Assembly (NCBI GenBank): GCA_016790285.1
Contig: JAEUPJ010000020.1
Coordinates: forward strand, 186,001-250,000
Direction: 5' to 3'
DNA length: 64,000 bases
Origin: Roseateles sp.
GTDB taxonomy: Bacteria; Pseudomonadota; Gammaproteobacteria; Burkholderiales; Burkholderiaceae_C
The translations under genes and the position numbers were made by a program. The notes under the pieces were generated by a model, which worked only from the letters and a program-made list of their open reading frames with translations, was not told where the DNA came from and searched no databases. The stretch's first letter is position 1, and the number at the start of each line of letters is the position of its first letter. Positions 1 through 7,752 of the stretch are shown here, piece after piece.

Positions 1-1200
1 GTCATCAACTCGGTGCACGCCATCGCCACGGGTGCCATCGGCGGCGCCATCGCCTGGATCGAGAAATCGCTGGCGGCGGCGATTCCCGTCGTCATCGGGT
101 TCCTGGCGCGGCTGCTGGGGCTGTCGGGCATCACCGAGAAGATCCAGGGCTTCATCAAGAAGGTGCAGAGCAAGGTCGATGCGGCCATCGACAAGGTGCT
201 CGGCAAGATCGTGGGCGTCATCAAGAAGCTCTTCGGCAAGGTCAAGGCTGGCGCCAAGAAGCTGCTGAGCTGGTGGAAGGCCAAGCTCAGCTTCAAGGTG
301 GGTGATGAGTCGCACACGCTGTCGTTCAAGGGCGAGAAGGCGTCGGCCAAGCTCTACGTGGCCAGCAACCCGCAGCTCGTGAAGGACTTCGTCAACGATC
401 GGCGCGCCACGGCCAAGACCAAGGCGGCCAAGGCGGCGGTGGCGGCCATCGACGGCCTGGTGGGCCAGATCGACACCGAGATGAAGAAGCCCGAAGACCA
501 GCAGGACGCCGACAAGATCACGCAGCTCTTCAACGACATCGGCGCCAAGCTGCCGCTGATCATGTCGGAGGACGACTGGGGCGAGCCCGAGAACCCGGTG
601 CTGCTGAGTTACCCCAAGCCGCGGCTGTCGACCTACGCGCCCATCTACCTCGGCCCGCACGCCAGCAAGTGGCTGCCGCAGGCCAGCGTGCTCAGCAAGG
701 TGGCGGCGGACCCGAAGGCGTCGACCAAGACGGCGTCGCAGGCCTTCGGCGGCGGCGTCACCGAGGCCGACTGGAAGGCCGTGGGCAAGCGCGTGCGGGT
801 GTTCCAGCCCACGGCGTCGGCGCCGCTGCCGCATGGCGAAGACACCATCGGCATCAACGCCGACCGGCAGATCCAGGTCGGCCTGAAGTTCAAGTACGAC
901 GCCGACAAGACCAAGGGCGGCGGCAAGCTCAACCGGCTCTTGCGCCCCTACGGCTTCAGCCCGCAGAACGACGGCATGGATGCCGATCACGTGGTGGAGA
1001 TCCAGCTCATCGGCCGCGCCGCGGGCGACAACCTTGGCAACCTCTGGCCGCTGGCGGCGAGCGTGAACCGCCACGGGCTGTCGCTGGCCGAGCAGCCGGT
1101 GACGTTGCCGGGCCCCACCCCCAAGAGCCACAAGCTGGCCGAGGCGCGCACGAAAAAGAAGAAGGGCGACCTGTGGATCCTGGTCAAGGACACCAAGTAG
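1..1200 (+). CDS. C-terminal part of a large effector/polymorphic-toxin-like protein with an HNH-like nuclease tail (5' end outside window)
   Basis: The reading frame is open from base 1, so the visible 399 residues are the C-terminus of a longer protein. The first ~100 residues form a hydrophobic segment followed by a lysine-rich amphipathic stretch. I associate this linker with DUF4157-containing effectors of extracellular contractile injection systems and with other polymorphic toxins. The end (about residues 325-360, counting from base 1) has an Asp-His pair at codons 329-330, then an N-L-W-P-L stretch and a further Asn, which resembles an HNH/ββα-metal nuclease. The tail is Lys-rich, as in DNA-binding toxins. 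No small downstream gene on the same strand could be an immunity gene; the next gene is antisense. Seen: open frame and motif. Inferred: nuclease toxin. The upstream half is needed to confirm the delivery class. Confidence 0.6.
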   Translation, partial: VINSVHAIATGAIGGAIAWIEKSLAAAIPVVIGFLARLLGLSGITEKIQGFIKKVQSKVDAAIDKVLGKIVGVIKKLFGKVKAGAKKLLSWWKAKLSFKVGDESHTLSFKGEKASAKLYVASNPQLVKDFVNDRRATAKTKAAKAAVAAIDGLVGQIDTEMKKPEDQQDADKITQLFNDIGAKLPLIMSEDDWGEPENPVLLSYPKPRLSTYAPIYLGPHASKWLPQASVLSKVAADPKASTKTASQAFGGGVTEADWKAVGKRVRVFQPTASAPLPHGEDTIGINADRQIQVGLKFKYDADKTKGGGKLNRLLRPYGFSPQNDGMDADHVVEIQLIGRAAGDNLGNLWPLAASVNRHGLSLAEQPVTLPGPTPKSHKLAEARTKKKKGDLWILVKDTK

Positions 1201-1212
1201 GCCGCGGGCGGC

Positions 1213-1905
1213 TCAACGCTGGCGCAGCTGCCGCTGGCCGAAGAGGGCTTCTCGGGCCTTGTCGTCGGTGAGCGGGCGGCGCGCGCCGGCCAGCACCTCC
1301 ACGCCCCGCTGCACGGCCGGGCGCTTCGCGACCTCGTCGAACCAGCCCTTGAGGTGGGGGTAGTCGGCCATCTCCACGCCCTGGTTCTTCCAGGACCGCA
1401 GCCAGGGGAAGACGGCGATGTCGGCAATGCTGTACTCGGCGCCGCCCACGTAGGTCGCGTGCGCGAGGCGCTTGTTGAGCACGCCGTACAGGCGCTGCGC
1501 CTCCTGCGTGTAGCGCTCGATGGCGTAGGGCAGTTTCTCGGGCGCGTAGATGCGGAAGTGGTGGGCCTGGCCGAGCATCGGCCCGATGCCGCCCATCTGG
1601 AACATGAGCCACTGCAGCACCTCGTACTTGCCGGCCACGTCAGCGGGCAGGAAGCGCCCGGTCTTGCCGGCGAGGTAGAGCAGGATGGCGCCGCTCTCGA
1701 ACAGCGAGATGGGTTGGCCGCCGGGGCCGTCGGGGTCGGTGAGGGCGGGGATCTTGTTGTTGGGGCTGGTGGCGAGGAAGTCCGGGGCAAACTGCTCGCC
1801 GGCGCCGATGTCCACGGGATGGACCCGGTACGCGAGGCCACACTCCTCCAGCATGATGTGGACCTTGTGCCCGTTGGGCGTGGGCCATGAGTAGACTTCG
1901 AGCAT
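1213..1905 (-). CDS. yfcG: Nu-class glutathione transferase / disulfide-bond oxidoreductase, YfcG-like
   Basis: A 230-residue protein that aligns by eye along its whole length with E. coli YfcG, a cytosolic GSH-dependent disulfide-bond reductase. The N-terminal thioredoxin fold has the T-P-N-G-H-K motif at residues 9-14; Thr9 and Asn11 correspond to the active-site residues of Nu-class enzymes. S-P-N-N-K-I-P and F-E-S-G-A-I, the GSH-binding segments, follow, and then an all-helical C-terminal domain with the L-G-Q-x-H-H-F region. The start at 1905 is preferred over upstream in-frame codons because a GGAGG Shine-Dalgarno lies six bases before it and the protein then begins exactly where YfcG does. 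It is transcribed towards the effector gene and away from the hypothetical gene at 1986. Confidence 0.9.
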   Translation of the reverse strand: MLEVYSWPTPNGHKVHIMLEECGLAYRVHPVDIGAGEQFAPDFLATSPNNKIPALTDPDGPGGQPISLFESGAILLYLAGKTGRFLPADVAGKYEVLQWLMFQMGGIGPMLGQAHHFRIYAPEKLPYAIERYTQEAQRLYGVLNKRLAHATYVGGAEYSIADIAVFPWLRSWKNQGVEMADYPHLKGWFDEVAKRPAVQRGVEVLAGARRPLTDDKAREALFGQRQLRQR

Positions 1906-1911
1906 TGGTCG

Positions 1912-1916
1912 CCTCC
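1912..1916 (-). promoter_or_regulatory. Shine-Dalgarno of the YfcG-like gene
   Basis: GGAGG on the minus strand, six bases before the ATG at 1905. It decides the start against longer in-frame possibilities reaching to 1980. Confidence 0.7.
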
Positions 1917-1985
1917 ATCCGTGCGCCCAGGCCATCCCAGGCCGTTCCCAGGCATTCCCAGTAATCAGCCCGATTCTCACGACTC

Positions 1986-2720
1986 ATGGTGGTAAAGCAA
2001 GTCAAGCACTGGCTCGTGACCCGCGCCAACGCCGCGCGCTGGCGCCCGATCCAGGACTGGGCCGAGGCGCGCGGCGCCGAATTCACGCAGGCCGACGACG
2101 GGCAGGGCTTCCTCATCGAGTCGCGCAAGGCCATGCCCGGCCCGCTGCGCATCGAGTGGGGCGCGTCCCAGCGGAGCTACCTGCCGGGCTTCGAGCTGCG
2201 CATGCGCTGCGAGATGGGGCTGCACCCTGACCTGCAGCTGATGGTGGTATGCCGCACGCTGATGGAGGAGCTCGAGCGCGCCGTCTTCGAGGCCTACACC
2301 GACACGCTCAAGACCCGGGTGGACACCGACACCCCCGAGGAGATGCGCTGGCTCGTCATGTTCCCCAAGTTCAACCCGTCGAGCTCGCCCATGCTGCGCC
2401 AGCGCTACGGCATCGTCGGGGTGACCAAGGAGTTGACGGGTGCCTGGGTGGAGGGCGACCTCGGCGAGGCGCTGGTGCAGGCCAGCCAGGACCTGTTGCC
2501 CGAGGGGCACCCCTTCGTGCTGATGAGCATGCGCGGCAACCTCTACATGCGCACCGAGATGAGCGAGCCCGACCTGCCCAGGCTGCAGGCCCTCGTGCGG
2601 CTGCTCGAGACCGCCGCGCGCGAGGCGCAGCGCGTCAATGGCCGGCTGTCGGAGTCCGGCGCCTGGCCCACCACCACGTCCATCGCCTGGACGCACTCCA
2701 CGCGGCCTGGCGACGCCTGA
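1986..2720 (+). CDS. Conserved hypothetical protein (no recognised domain)
   Basis: A 244-residue soluble protein with no signal peptide or membrane segment. I do not recognise a domain. It is moderately rich in Trp, Met and Arg, with a predicted alpha/beta character. Features include W-R-P-I-Q-D-W near the N-terminus and a central segment (residues ~120-150) containing M-F-P-K-F-N-P. It diverges from the YfcG-like gene, with 80 bases between the starts, and converges on the phosphotransferase gene. Codon use and GC match the neighbours, and the uninterrupted frame supports a real gene. No function is proposed. Confidence 0.75.
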   Translation: MVVKQVKHWLVTRANAARWRPIQDWAEARGAEFTQADDGQGFLIESRKAMPGPLRIEWGASQRSYLPGFELRMRCEMGLHPDLQLMVVCRTLMEELERAVFEAYTDTLKTRVDTDTPEEMRWLVMFPKFNPSSSPMLRQRYGIVGVTKELTGAWVEGDLGEALVQASQDLLPEGHPFVLMSMRGNLYMRTEMSEPDLPRLQALVRLLETAAREAQRVNGRLSESGAWPTTTSIAWTHSTRPGDA

Positions 2721-2737
2721 GGCGCGCCGGGCCTCAG
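2717..2737. terminator. Possible bidirectional hairpin between convergent genes
   Basis: A 7-bp perfect stem (CTGAGGC / GCCTCAG) with a 7-base loop overlaps the stop codon at 2718-2720 and sits between the two convergent genes. No U-tract follows on either strand, so an intrinsic terminator is only possible. Confidence 0.3.
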
Positions 2738-2741
2738 CCCT

Positions 2742-3815
2742 TCAGGCTTTCTGCGCGAAGCTCCATGCCAGCTCGGCCAGCGGCCTGGCACTGGCCGCCG
2801 TCTCGCGCGCCTGGGCGCTGGAGGCGGTGCCATCCACCACCCGCTTGGCGATGCCTTGCACGATGGCCGCGATGCGGAACATGTTGTAGGCCATGTAGAA
2901 GTTCCAGTCGGCCATGACCGCGTTCACGTCGGCCCGGCCGGTGCGCTCGCAGTAGCGCTGAACGTATTCGCGTTCGCTCGGGATGCCCAGTTCGGCCAGG
3001 TCCTTGCCGCCCAGCCCCCGTGCGGCGCCCGACGTCTTGATGTGCCAGCTCATGCAGTGGTAGCTGAAGTCGGCCAGCGGGTGGCCGAGCGTGGACAGCT
3101 CCCAGTCGAGCACGGCGATGATGCGCGGCTCGGTCGGGTGGAAGACGACGTTGTCCATGCGGTAGTCGCCATGCACGATGCTGACCTCGGCCTCGTCACG
3201 CGCCGATGCGGGGATGTTCGACGGCAGCCACGCCAGCAGCGCGTCCATGGCCGGGTTGGGCTCGGTGACCGAGGCCAGGTACTGCTTGCTCCAGCGGCCG
3301 ATCTGGCGCTCGAAGTAGTTGCCCGGCTTGCCGTAAGCCGCCAGGCCCGCGGCCTGGAAGTCGACCTGGTGCAGCGCCGCGATGACGCGGTTCATCTCGT
3401 CGTAGTGGGCCGCGCGCTCGGCGTTGGCCATGCCGGGCAGGCTCTGGTCCCACAGCACGCGGCCCGGCATGAAGCTCATGATGTAGAACGCCCGGCCGAT
3501 GACGGCCTCGTCCTCGCACAGCGCGAGCATCGCGGGCACCGGGACGGCACTGCCCGCCAGCGCGCCCATGACCTGGAACTCGCGCTCGATGGCGTGCGCG
3601 GACGGCAGCAGCTTGGCCACGGGTCCGGGCTTGCTGCGCATGACGTACTGCGCCCCGGGCGTCTTGAGCAGGTAGGTGGGGTTGGACTGGCCGCCCTTGA
3701 ACTGCTCGACGGCCAGCGGCCCGGCAAAGCCCTCGACATGGGCGGCGAGCCACCCTTCGAGGGCGGCCGTGTCCAGCGGTTGGGCGAGGGGGCGGGTGCC
3801 GGTGAATGCTTCCAT
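2742..3815 (-). CDS. Aminoglycoside-phosphotransferase-fold kinase (ACAD10/11 N-domain-like)
   Basis: A 357-residue cytosolic protein of the APH/choline-kinase fold. It shows the nucleotide-binding N-lobe (K-G-G-Q-S-N-P-T-Y at ~40-48), the catalytic loop H-G-D-Y-R-M-D-N at 215-222, and the metal-binding L-D-W-E-L at 236-240 followed by G-H-P-L-A-D. Stand-alone proteins of this type usually occur with acyl-CoA dehydrogenases and resemble the kinase half of ACAD10/11, which phosphorylates 4-hydroxyacyl-CoA; an antibiotic-resistance role is not implied. No acyl-CoA dehydrogenase gene lies in the window. It lies downstream of the Crp-family gene on the same strand, 68 bases away, so co-transcription is possible. 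The substrate is inferred from the family only. Confidence 0.85.
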   Translation of the reverse strand: MEAFTGTRPLAQPLDTAALEGWLAAHVEGFAGPLAVEQFKGGQSNPTYLLKTPGAQYVMRSKPGPVAKLLPSAHAIEREFQVMGALAGSAVPVPAMLALCEDEAVIGRAFYIMSFMPGRVLWDQSLPGMANAERAAHYDEMNRVIAALHQVDFQAAGLAAYGKPGNYFERQIGRWSKQYLASVTEPNPAMDALLAWLPSNIPASARDEAEVSIVHGDYRMDNVVFHPTEPRIIAVLDWELSTLGHPLADFSYHCMSWHIKTSGAARGLGGKDLAELGIPSEREYVQRYCERTGRADVNAVMADWNFYMAYNMFRIAAIVQGIAKRVVDGTASSAQARETAASARPLAELAWSFAQKA

Positions 3816-3883
3816 GGCGGTCGAGGAGTCCGTTCAACCGGCCATTTTGCGAGCGGGGCGGTGGGCGCCGTGTCGCGGCAGCG

Positions 3884-4588
3884 TCAGCGTGCTGCCGCGG
3901 CCAGCAGCTTCTCGCGGCTGAGCACCACCAGGCGCGTGGGCTCCACGCGCACGGCGCCTTCACGCTCGAAGGCCTTGAGCTCCTGGTTCACGCGCTGGCG
4001 CGAGGCGCCGAGCAGCTGGGCGAGGTCTTCCTGCGCGAGCTGCAACCCGATGCGGATCTCGTCGCCCTCCTGCACGCCATAGGAGCGCGCGAGCAGCAGC
4101 ACCTGCTTGGCCAGGCGCGCGGCCAGGGGCCGGGTGTTGAGGTCCTCGATCATGTCGAACATCAGCCGCAGGCGCCGGCAGTTCAGGCGCAGCAGGGCGT
4201 CGTAGAGCTCGGAGTGCGCCTTGAGTAGGGCGTGGAAATCGGCCTTGCGCACGCACAGCAGCGTGGTGTCGCCATGGGCGTAGGCATCGTGGGTGCGCGG
4301 CAGGCCGTCGAAGAGGGCGATGTCGCCGAACCAGGTGCCAGGCTCGACGTAGGTGAGCGAGATCTGCTTGCCGGCCAGCGAGACCGAGCTCACGCGCACG
4401 GCGCCCCTGGCCACGGCCGACCACTCCTCGGCGGGCTCGCCGCGGTGGGAGAGCATGGTCTCGTCGGGCAGGCGGCGCACGTAGGCGCGCTGCAGGATGT
4501 CGTTGCGCAGCGGCTCGGACAGCTTGGCGAACCAGGCGCCCTGGTCAATCTGCTGGCGTTCTGCGGGGGTGAGGCTGAGTGCGTTCAT
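3884..4588 (-). CDS. Crp/Fnr-family transcriptional regulator
   Basis: A 234-residue regulator with an N-terminal cyclic-nucleotide-binding fold and a C-terminal winged helix. The phosphate-binding-cassette-like segment G-T-W-F-G-D-I-A-L-F-D-G lies at ~84-95, followed by P-R-T-H-D-A-Y-A. A long dimerisation helix spans ~120-150. The HTH at about 186-205 includes L-A-Q-L-L-G-A-S-R-Q-R-V, matching the Crp recognition-helix pattern. There is no N-terminal cysteine cluster, so it is not an Fnr-type iron-sulfur sensor. Whether it binds cAMP, c-di-GMP or nothing cannot be told. It diverges from the FimV-like gene across a ~114-base gap and may control that gene and the phosphotransferase downstream. 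Confidence 0.88.
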   Translation of the reverse strand: MNALSLTPAERQQIDQGAWFAKLSEPLRNDILQRAYVRRLPDETMLSHRGEPAEEWSAVARGAVRVSSVSLAGKQISLTYVEPGTWFGDIALFDGLPRTHDAYAHGDTTLLCVRKADFHALLKAHSELYDALLRLNCRRLRLMFDMIEDLNTRPLAARLAKQVLLLARSYGVQEGDEIRIGLQLAQEDLAQLLGASRQRVNQELKAFEREGAVRVEPTRLVVLSREKLLAAAAR

Positions 4589-4702
4589 GCTGGAGCCGGA
4601 TTGTGCCGGCCCGGCGTGGGGTCGTTCGCGCGGTGCCCCATGCTAGAGTCGCCCGCGCTGATCTCCACCCACCTTCAACCCTACCGTAGCCGCCCGCAGT
4701 CG

Positions 4703-6439
4703 ATGCCCATCACGGCCCTGCGCCCGACGTTGCTGGGCGCCCTCACACCCGCCTTGGCGTTGTTGCTGGGCCTGGCTTATCAGGACGCCCGGGCCCTGGG
4801 GGTGGGCCGCCCCGTGGTGCATTCCACCCTGGGCAAGCCGCTGGACGTGAGCTTCCCGCTGCTGCTGTCCGAGGGCGACCTGCTGACCGATGGCTGCCTG
4901 CGCGCCGAGGTGGTGGCTGGCGATGCCCGCGTGCCTGCCGGCCTGCTGCAGCTGCGCCTTGAAGGCGAAACCGGCCAGCGCCGCGTGCGACTGCAGAGCC
5001 AGGCACGCATCGACGAGCCGGCCCTGCGCATCACGCTGGCCCTGGGTTGCCCGCTGCTGCTGACGCGCGAATTCAGCGTCATCGTCGACCCCGTGGGCGG
5101 GGTGGCACCGCCGGCGCCTTCGCCCACCTACGCCGCAGCGCCCGCTGCAGTGACGCCCGCCGCGCCGCCGGTGGCCTCGACGCCGGCGCCAGCGCCCAAA
5201 CCCCGGGCACGGCCCAAACCCCGCCCCACGGGGCCGCGCCTGACGCTGGAGCGGCCGGAGGTGCTCGTGGCGGAGGCACCGCGCCCCGTCAAGCCTGCGG
5301 CGAGTGCGGCCGAGATGGAGCTGACACCGGAGCTCGAAGCGCAGATCGCCCAGCTCGAGCAGACGGTGGCGCAACTGCGCGCCGAACTGCTTGCCCGCCA
5401 GGAGGCTGAAGCCGCGCCTGCGGCGGCCTCGGCGCCGGCTTCTGCGGCCGACGTGGCTGAGGTGGCTTCGGCAGCTTCGGCGCCGCCCGTCGTTGCCTCT
5501 GCGCCTGCCCCGGCGCCAGCCGTCGTCCGCGCCAGCCGCCCTTCGCCCTACCGCGACCCCATGACCTGGGTGCTGACCCTGGCCATGAGCCTCATCGCGG
5601 GTTCGGCTGCGTTCTACTTCAGCCGCTGGCGCGACCTGCGTGCTCGCCAGGAGCTGGCCTACTGGCGGGCCCTGCATGCCGCCGAAGGCGCGGGGGTGTC
5701 GCCAGCCCCGGTCGCGCCATCGCCCGGCTTCGCGCCGCCCGTCATCGGCGACGCCGCCCTGCTGCCCGACGAGGGCCAGCACCAGGTCACGCGCCCACAG
5801 CCGCGCCCGATGCCGTGGCCGCCTTCCCAGGTCGCGCCAGTCGCGCAGCCGCCCGATGTCGCCACTGCCATGCAGGCCACGCAGCCCATGCCGGCTCGCG
5901 CCGTGCCTGCACCGGCGCCTGCGGCCGCGCCCACCCTGACCGTGGCCGACGAGCTGCTGGACCTGCAGCAGCAGGTCGAGTTCCTGCAGTTGCTCGGCCA
6001 GCACGAGGCCGCCGCAGACCTGCTGGCCACGCGGTTGAACGCAGGCCCGGTGGGCGCCATGCCCTACCTGATGCTGATGGAGCTGTGCCAGCAGCGCGGC
6101 GAGCCCGAGGTGTTTGCCGAGCTGGTCAAGCGCTTCGAGCAGCGCTTTCGCGCGCTGGCGCCGCAGTGGGAGCACAGCCTCTCGCGCGGGCGGGCGCTGG
6201 ACGCCTGCCCGAGCGTCATCGCACACCTGCAGGTGGTGTGGTCTGACGCCGACGCCGCCATGACGATGTTGCAGCAGCTGCTCGCCGAAGGCGGCGGCCC
6301 CGGCGTGCCCCACTTCGACCTGCCCGCCTACCGCGACCTGCTGACGCTCTACAGCGTGGCGCGTGACCTGTTCGAGGCCGGCATGCGCAGCGACGAGGTC
6401 GACCTGATGCTGCCGCTGGATTCCAGCTTCGGCCGCTGA
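4703..6439 (+). CDS. FimV-like inner-membrane protein with N-terminal secretion signal and TPR-like cytoplasmic tail
   Basis: 578 residues. The start at 4703 gives a classic signal peptide (hydrophobic run followed by A-L-G near residue 35); an alternative ATG at 4640 would add 21 residues. A FimV N-terminal-type beta domain follows (about 35-150), then a long Pro/Ala-rich linker, a coiled coil (~205-238, E-L-E-A-Q-I-A-Q-L-E-Q), a single membrane segment at ~288-308 and a cytoplasmic helical region (~430-560) with D-E-L-L-D-L and a FimV/HubP-like TPR unit. FimV/HubP proteins organise the cell pole and type IV pilus or type II secretion assembly. A LysM motif, common in FimV, was not seen. The stop is only three bases from the convergent cysB stop, with no terminator between them. 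Confidence 0.75.
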   Translation: MPITALRPTLLGALTPALALLLGLAYQDARALGVGRPVVHSTLGKPLDVSFPLLLSEGDLLTDGCLRAEVVAGDARVPAGLLQLRLEGETGQRRVRLQSQARIDEPALRITLALGCPLLLTREFSVIVDPVGGVAPPAPSPTYAAAPAAVTPAAPPVASTPAPAPKPRARPKPRPTGPRLTLERPEVLVAEAPRPVKPAASAAEMELTPELEAQIAQLEQTVAQLRAELLARQEAEAAPAAASAPASAADVAEVASAASAPPVVASAPAPAPAVVRASRPSPYRDPMTWVLTLAMSLIAGSAAFYFSRWRDLRARQELAYWRALHAAEGAGVSPAPVAPSPGFAPPVIGDAALLPDEGQHQVTRPQPRPMPWPPSQVAPVAQPPDVATAMQATQPMPARAVPAPAPAAAPTLTVADELLDLQQQVEFLQLLGQHEAAADLLATRLNAGPVGAMPYLMLMELCQQRGEPEVFAELVKRFEQRFRALAPQWEHSLSRGRALDACPSVIAHLQVVWSDADAAMTMLQQLLAEGGGPGVPHFDLPAYRDLLTLYSVARDLFEAGMRSDEVDLMLPLDSSFGR

Positions 6440-6442
6440 GGG

Positions 6443-7387
6443 CTACATGCCGAAGTCGCTCGAGTCGCCGTTCATGGCCTTCTCGATGAGCTTGCGGCTG
6501 AGCCGCTCCGACAGCAGCTCGGCGAAGACGTACACGTAGTTGCGCAGGTAGGCGCCGCGCTTGAAGGCGATGCGCGTCACGTTGCTGCCCAGCAGCGTGC
6601 CCAGCGGGCGGGCGACGAGGTCGCTGCCCGGGGGCTCCTCGCGCATGGCCATCTCGGCCACGATGCCCACGCCCATGCCGAGCCGCACATAGGTCTTGAT
6701 GACGTCGGAGTCGATGGCCTCCAGCACGATGTTGGGCGTGAGGTGGCGCGCGGCGAAGGCCTTGTCGATGCGGGTGCGGCCCGTGAAGCTCGGGTGGTAG
6801 GACACCAGCGGTTCGGCGGCCAGCTGCTCCAGGCTGATGCGATCGGCGCTGGCCAGCGGGTGATCGCGCGGCACCACCATCACGTGCTGCCATTCGTAGC
6901 AGGGCAGGGTGACGAGTTCGGGGTACTGGGCGAGCGACTCGGTGGCGAGGCCCAGGTCGGCGGTCTCGTCGACCAGCATCCTGGCGACCTGGTCGGGGCT
7001 GCCCTGGTGCAGGCTGATGCGCAGCTGCGGCAGGTTCTTGCGCAGCTGCGCGACGGGTGCCGGCAGCACGTAGCGCGCCTGCGTGTGGGTGGTGGCGATG
7101 GAGAAGGTGCCGCTGTCCTGGCGCGAGTACTCCTCGCCGATGCGCTTGAGGTTGCCCACCTCGCGCAGGATGATCTCGATGCAGGCCAGCACCTGCTGGC
7201 CCGGCTCCGTGATGCGCCGCAGCCGCTTGCCGTGGCGCGAGAAGATGTCGACGCCGAGCTCCTCCTCCAGCTCCAGGATGGCCTTGGAGACACCCGGCTG
7301 CGAGGTGAAGAGCGCCTTGGCCGTCTCGGTCAGGTTGAGGTTGCGGCGCGCCGCCTCCTGGACGAAGCGGAATTGATGCAGGTTCAT
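6443..7387 (-). CDS. cysB: CysB-type LysR-family regulator of sulfur assimilation
   Basis: 314 residues that match CysB from the first methionine: M-N-L-H-Q-F-R-F-V, an HTH at ~17-45 (T-E-T-A-K-A-L-F-T-S-Q-P-G-V-S-K) and the G-K-R-L-R-R-I-T-E-P-G hinge. The effector domain contains T-T-H-T-Q-A-R-Y (~100), the anion-binding region typical of CysB and Cbl. CysB activates sulfate and thiosulfate uptake and reduction genes and senses O-acetylserine or N-acetylserine. The ATG overlaps the stop codon of the CbiX-like gene (ATGA), so the two are translationally coupled. Sirohydrochlorin chelation supplies siroheme to sulfite reductase, so the pairing makes functional sense. Confidence 0.92.
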   Translation of the reverse strand: MNLHQFRFVQEAARRNLNLTETAKALFTSQPGVSKAILELEEELGVDIFSRHGKRLRRITEPGQQVLACIEIILREVGNLKRIGEEYSRQDSGTFSIATTHTQARYVLPAPVAQLRKNLPQLRISLHQGSPDQVARMLVDETADLGLATESLAQYPELVTLPCYEWQHVMVVPRDHPLASADRISLEQLAAEPLVSYHPSFTGRTRIDKAFAARHLTPNIVLEAIDSDVIKTYVRLGMGVGIVAEMAMREEPPGSDLVARPLGTLLGSNVTRIAFKRGAYLRNYVYVFAELLSERLSRKLIEKAMNGDSSDFGM

Positions 7388-7752
7388 GCCAGCGGCTCCA
7401 GGCAGGCGTCGCACATGGCCTGCAGCACGGCCTCGTGTTCGCCGAGCGGCGGGTGCAGCACCCACTCGACACGCGCCCCGTGGCGCTCGCGCAGGCTGTC
7501 CATCAGGGGCGGGATGTCGCGGCGCACGTGGCCGCCGGTGCCCAGGAAGAGCGGCAGCACGTGCACGCGCGTGCAGCCATCGGCCACGAGGCGCTCCGCG
7601 GCCTCGCCGAAGCTGGGTGCCATGAACTCGAGGAAGGACAGCACCAGGGGCGTCTGCGGGCGGGCCAGCCGCAAGCGCTCGGCCACAGCCTCGAAGGGCC
7701 GGGCCCAGGCGGGGTCGCGCGCGCCATGGCAAAAGAGCAGCAGGCCGTCCAT
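7384..7752 (-). CDS. cbiX: CbiX/SirB-type small chelatase-like protein
   Basis: 122 residues, the size of a single-domain CbiX-small protein. It begins with a hydrophobic strand and C-H-G-A-R-D-P-A-W, where His9 occupies the conserved metal-binding position near the N-terminus. V-L-P-L-F-L-G-T-G-G-H-V-R-R-D-I (~65-80) supplies the second active-site His (G-G-H). CbiX/SirB enzymes insert cobalt or iron into sirohydrochlorin or related tetrapyrroles in the cytosol. The ATG overlaps the lptG stop by one base and the stop overlaps the cysB ATG, placing it between lptG and cysB in one transcription unit. Given cysB, ferrochelation for siroheme is the most likely role (inference). Confidence 0.8.
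   Translation of the reverse strand: MDGLLLFCHGARDPAWARPFEAVAERLRLARPQTPLVLSFLEFMAPSFGEAAERLVADGCTRVHVLPLFLGTGGHVRRDIPPLMDSLRERHGARVEWVLHPPLGEHEAVLQAMCDACLEPLA

Noticed and set aside
2742-3815. Aminoglycoside resistance gene
   Set aside because: It has the APH fold, but the motif details (W-E-L-S-T-L-G-H-P-L-A-D) are those of ACAD10/11-type kinases in fatty-acid metabolism; resistance is not supported.
4703-6313. Long antisense open frame opposite the FimV-like gene
   Set aside because: It is His/Arg/Gly-rich, a normal shadow of high-GC coding sequence, and has no start signal or motif.
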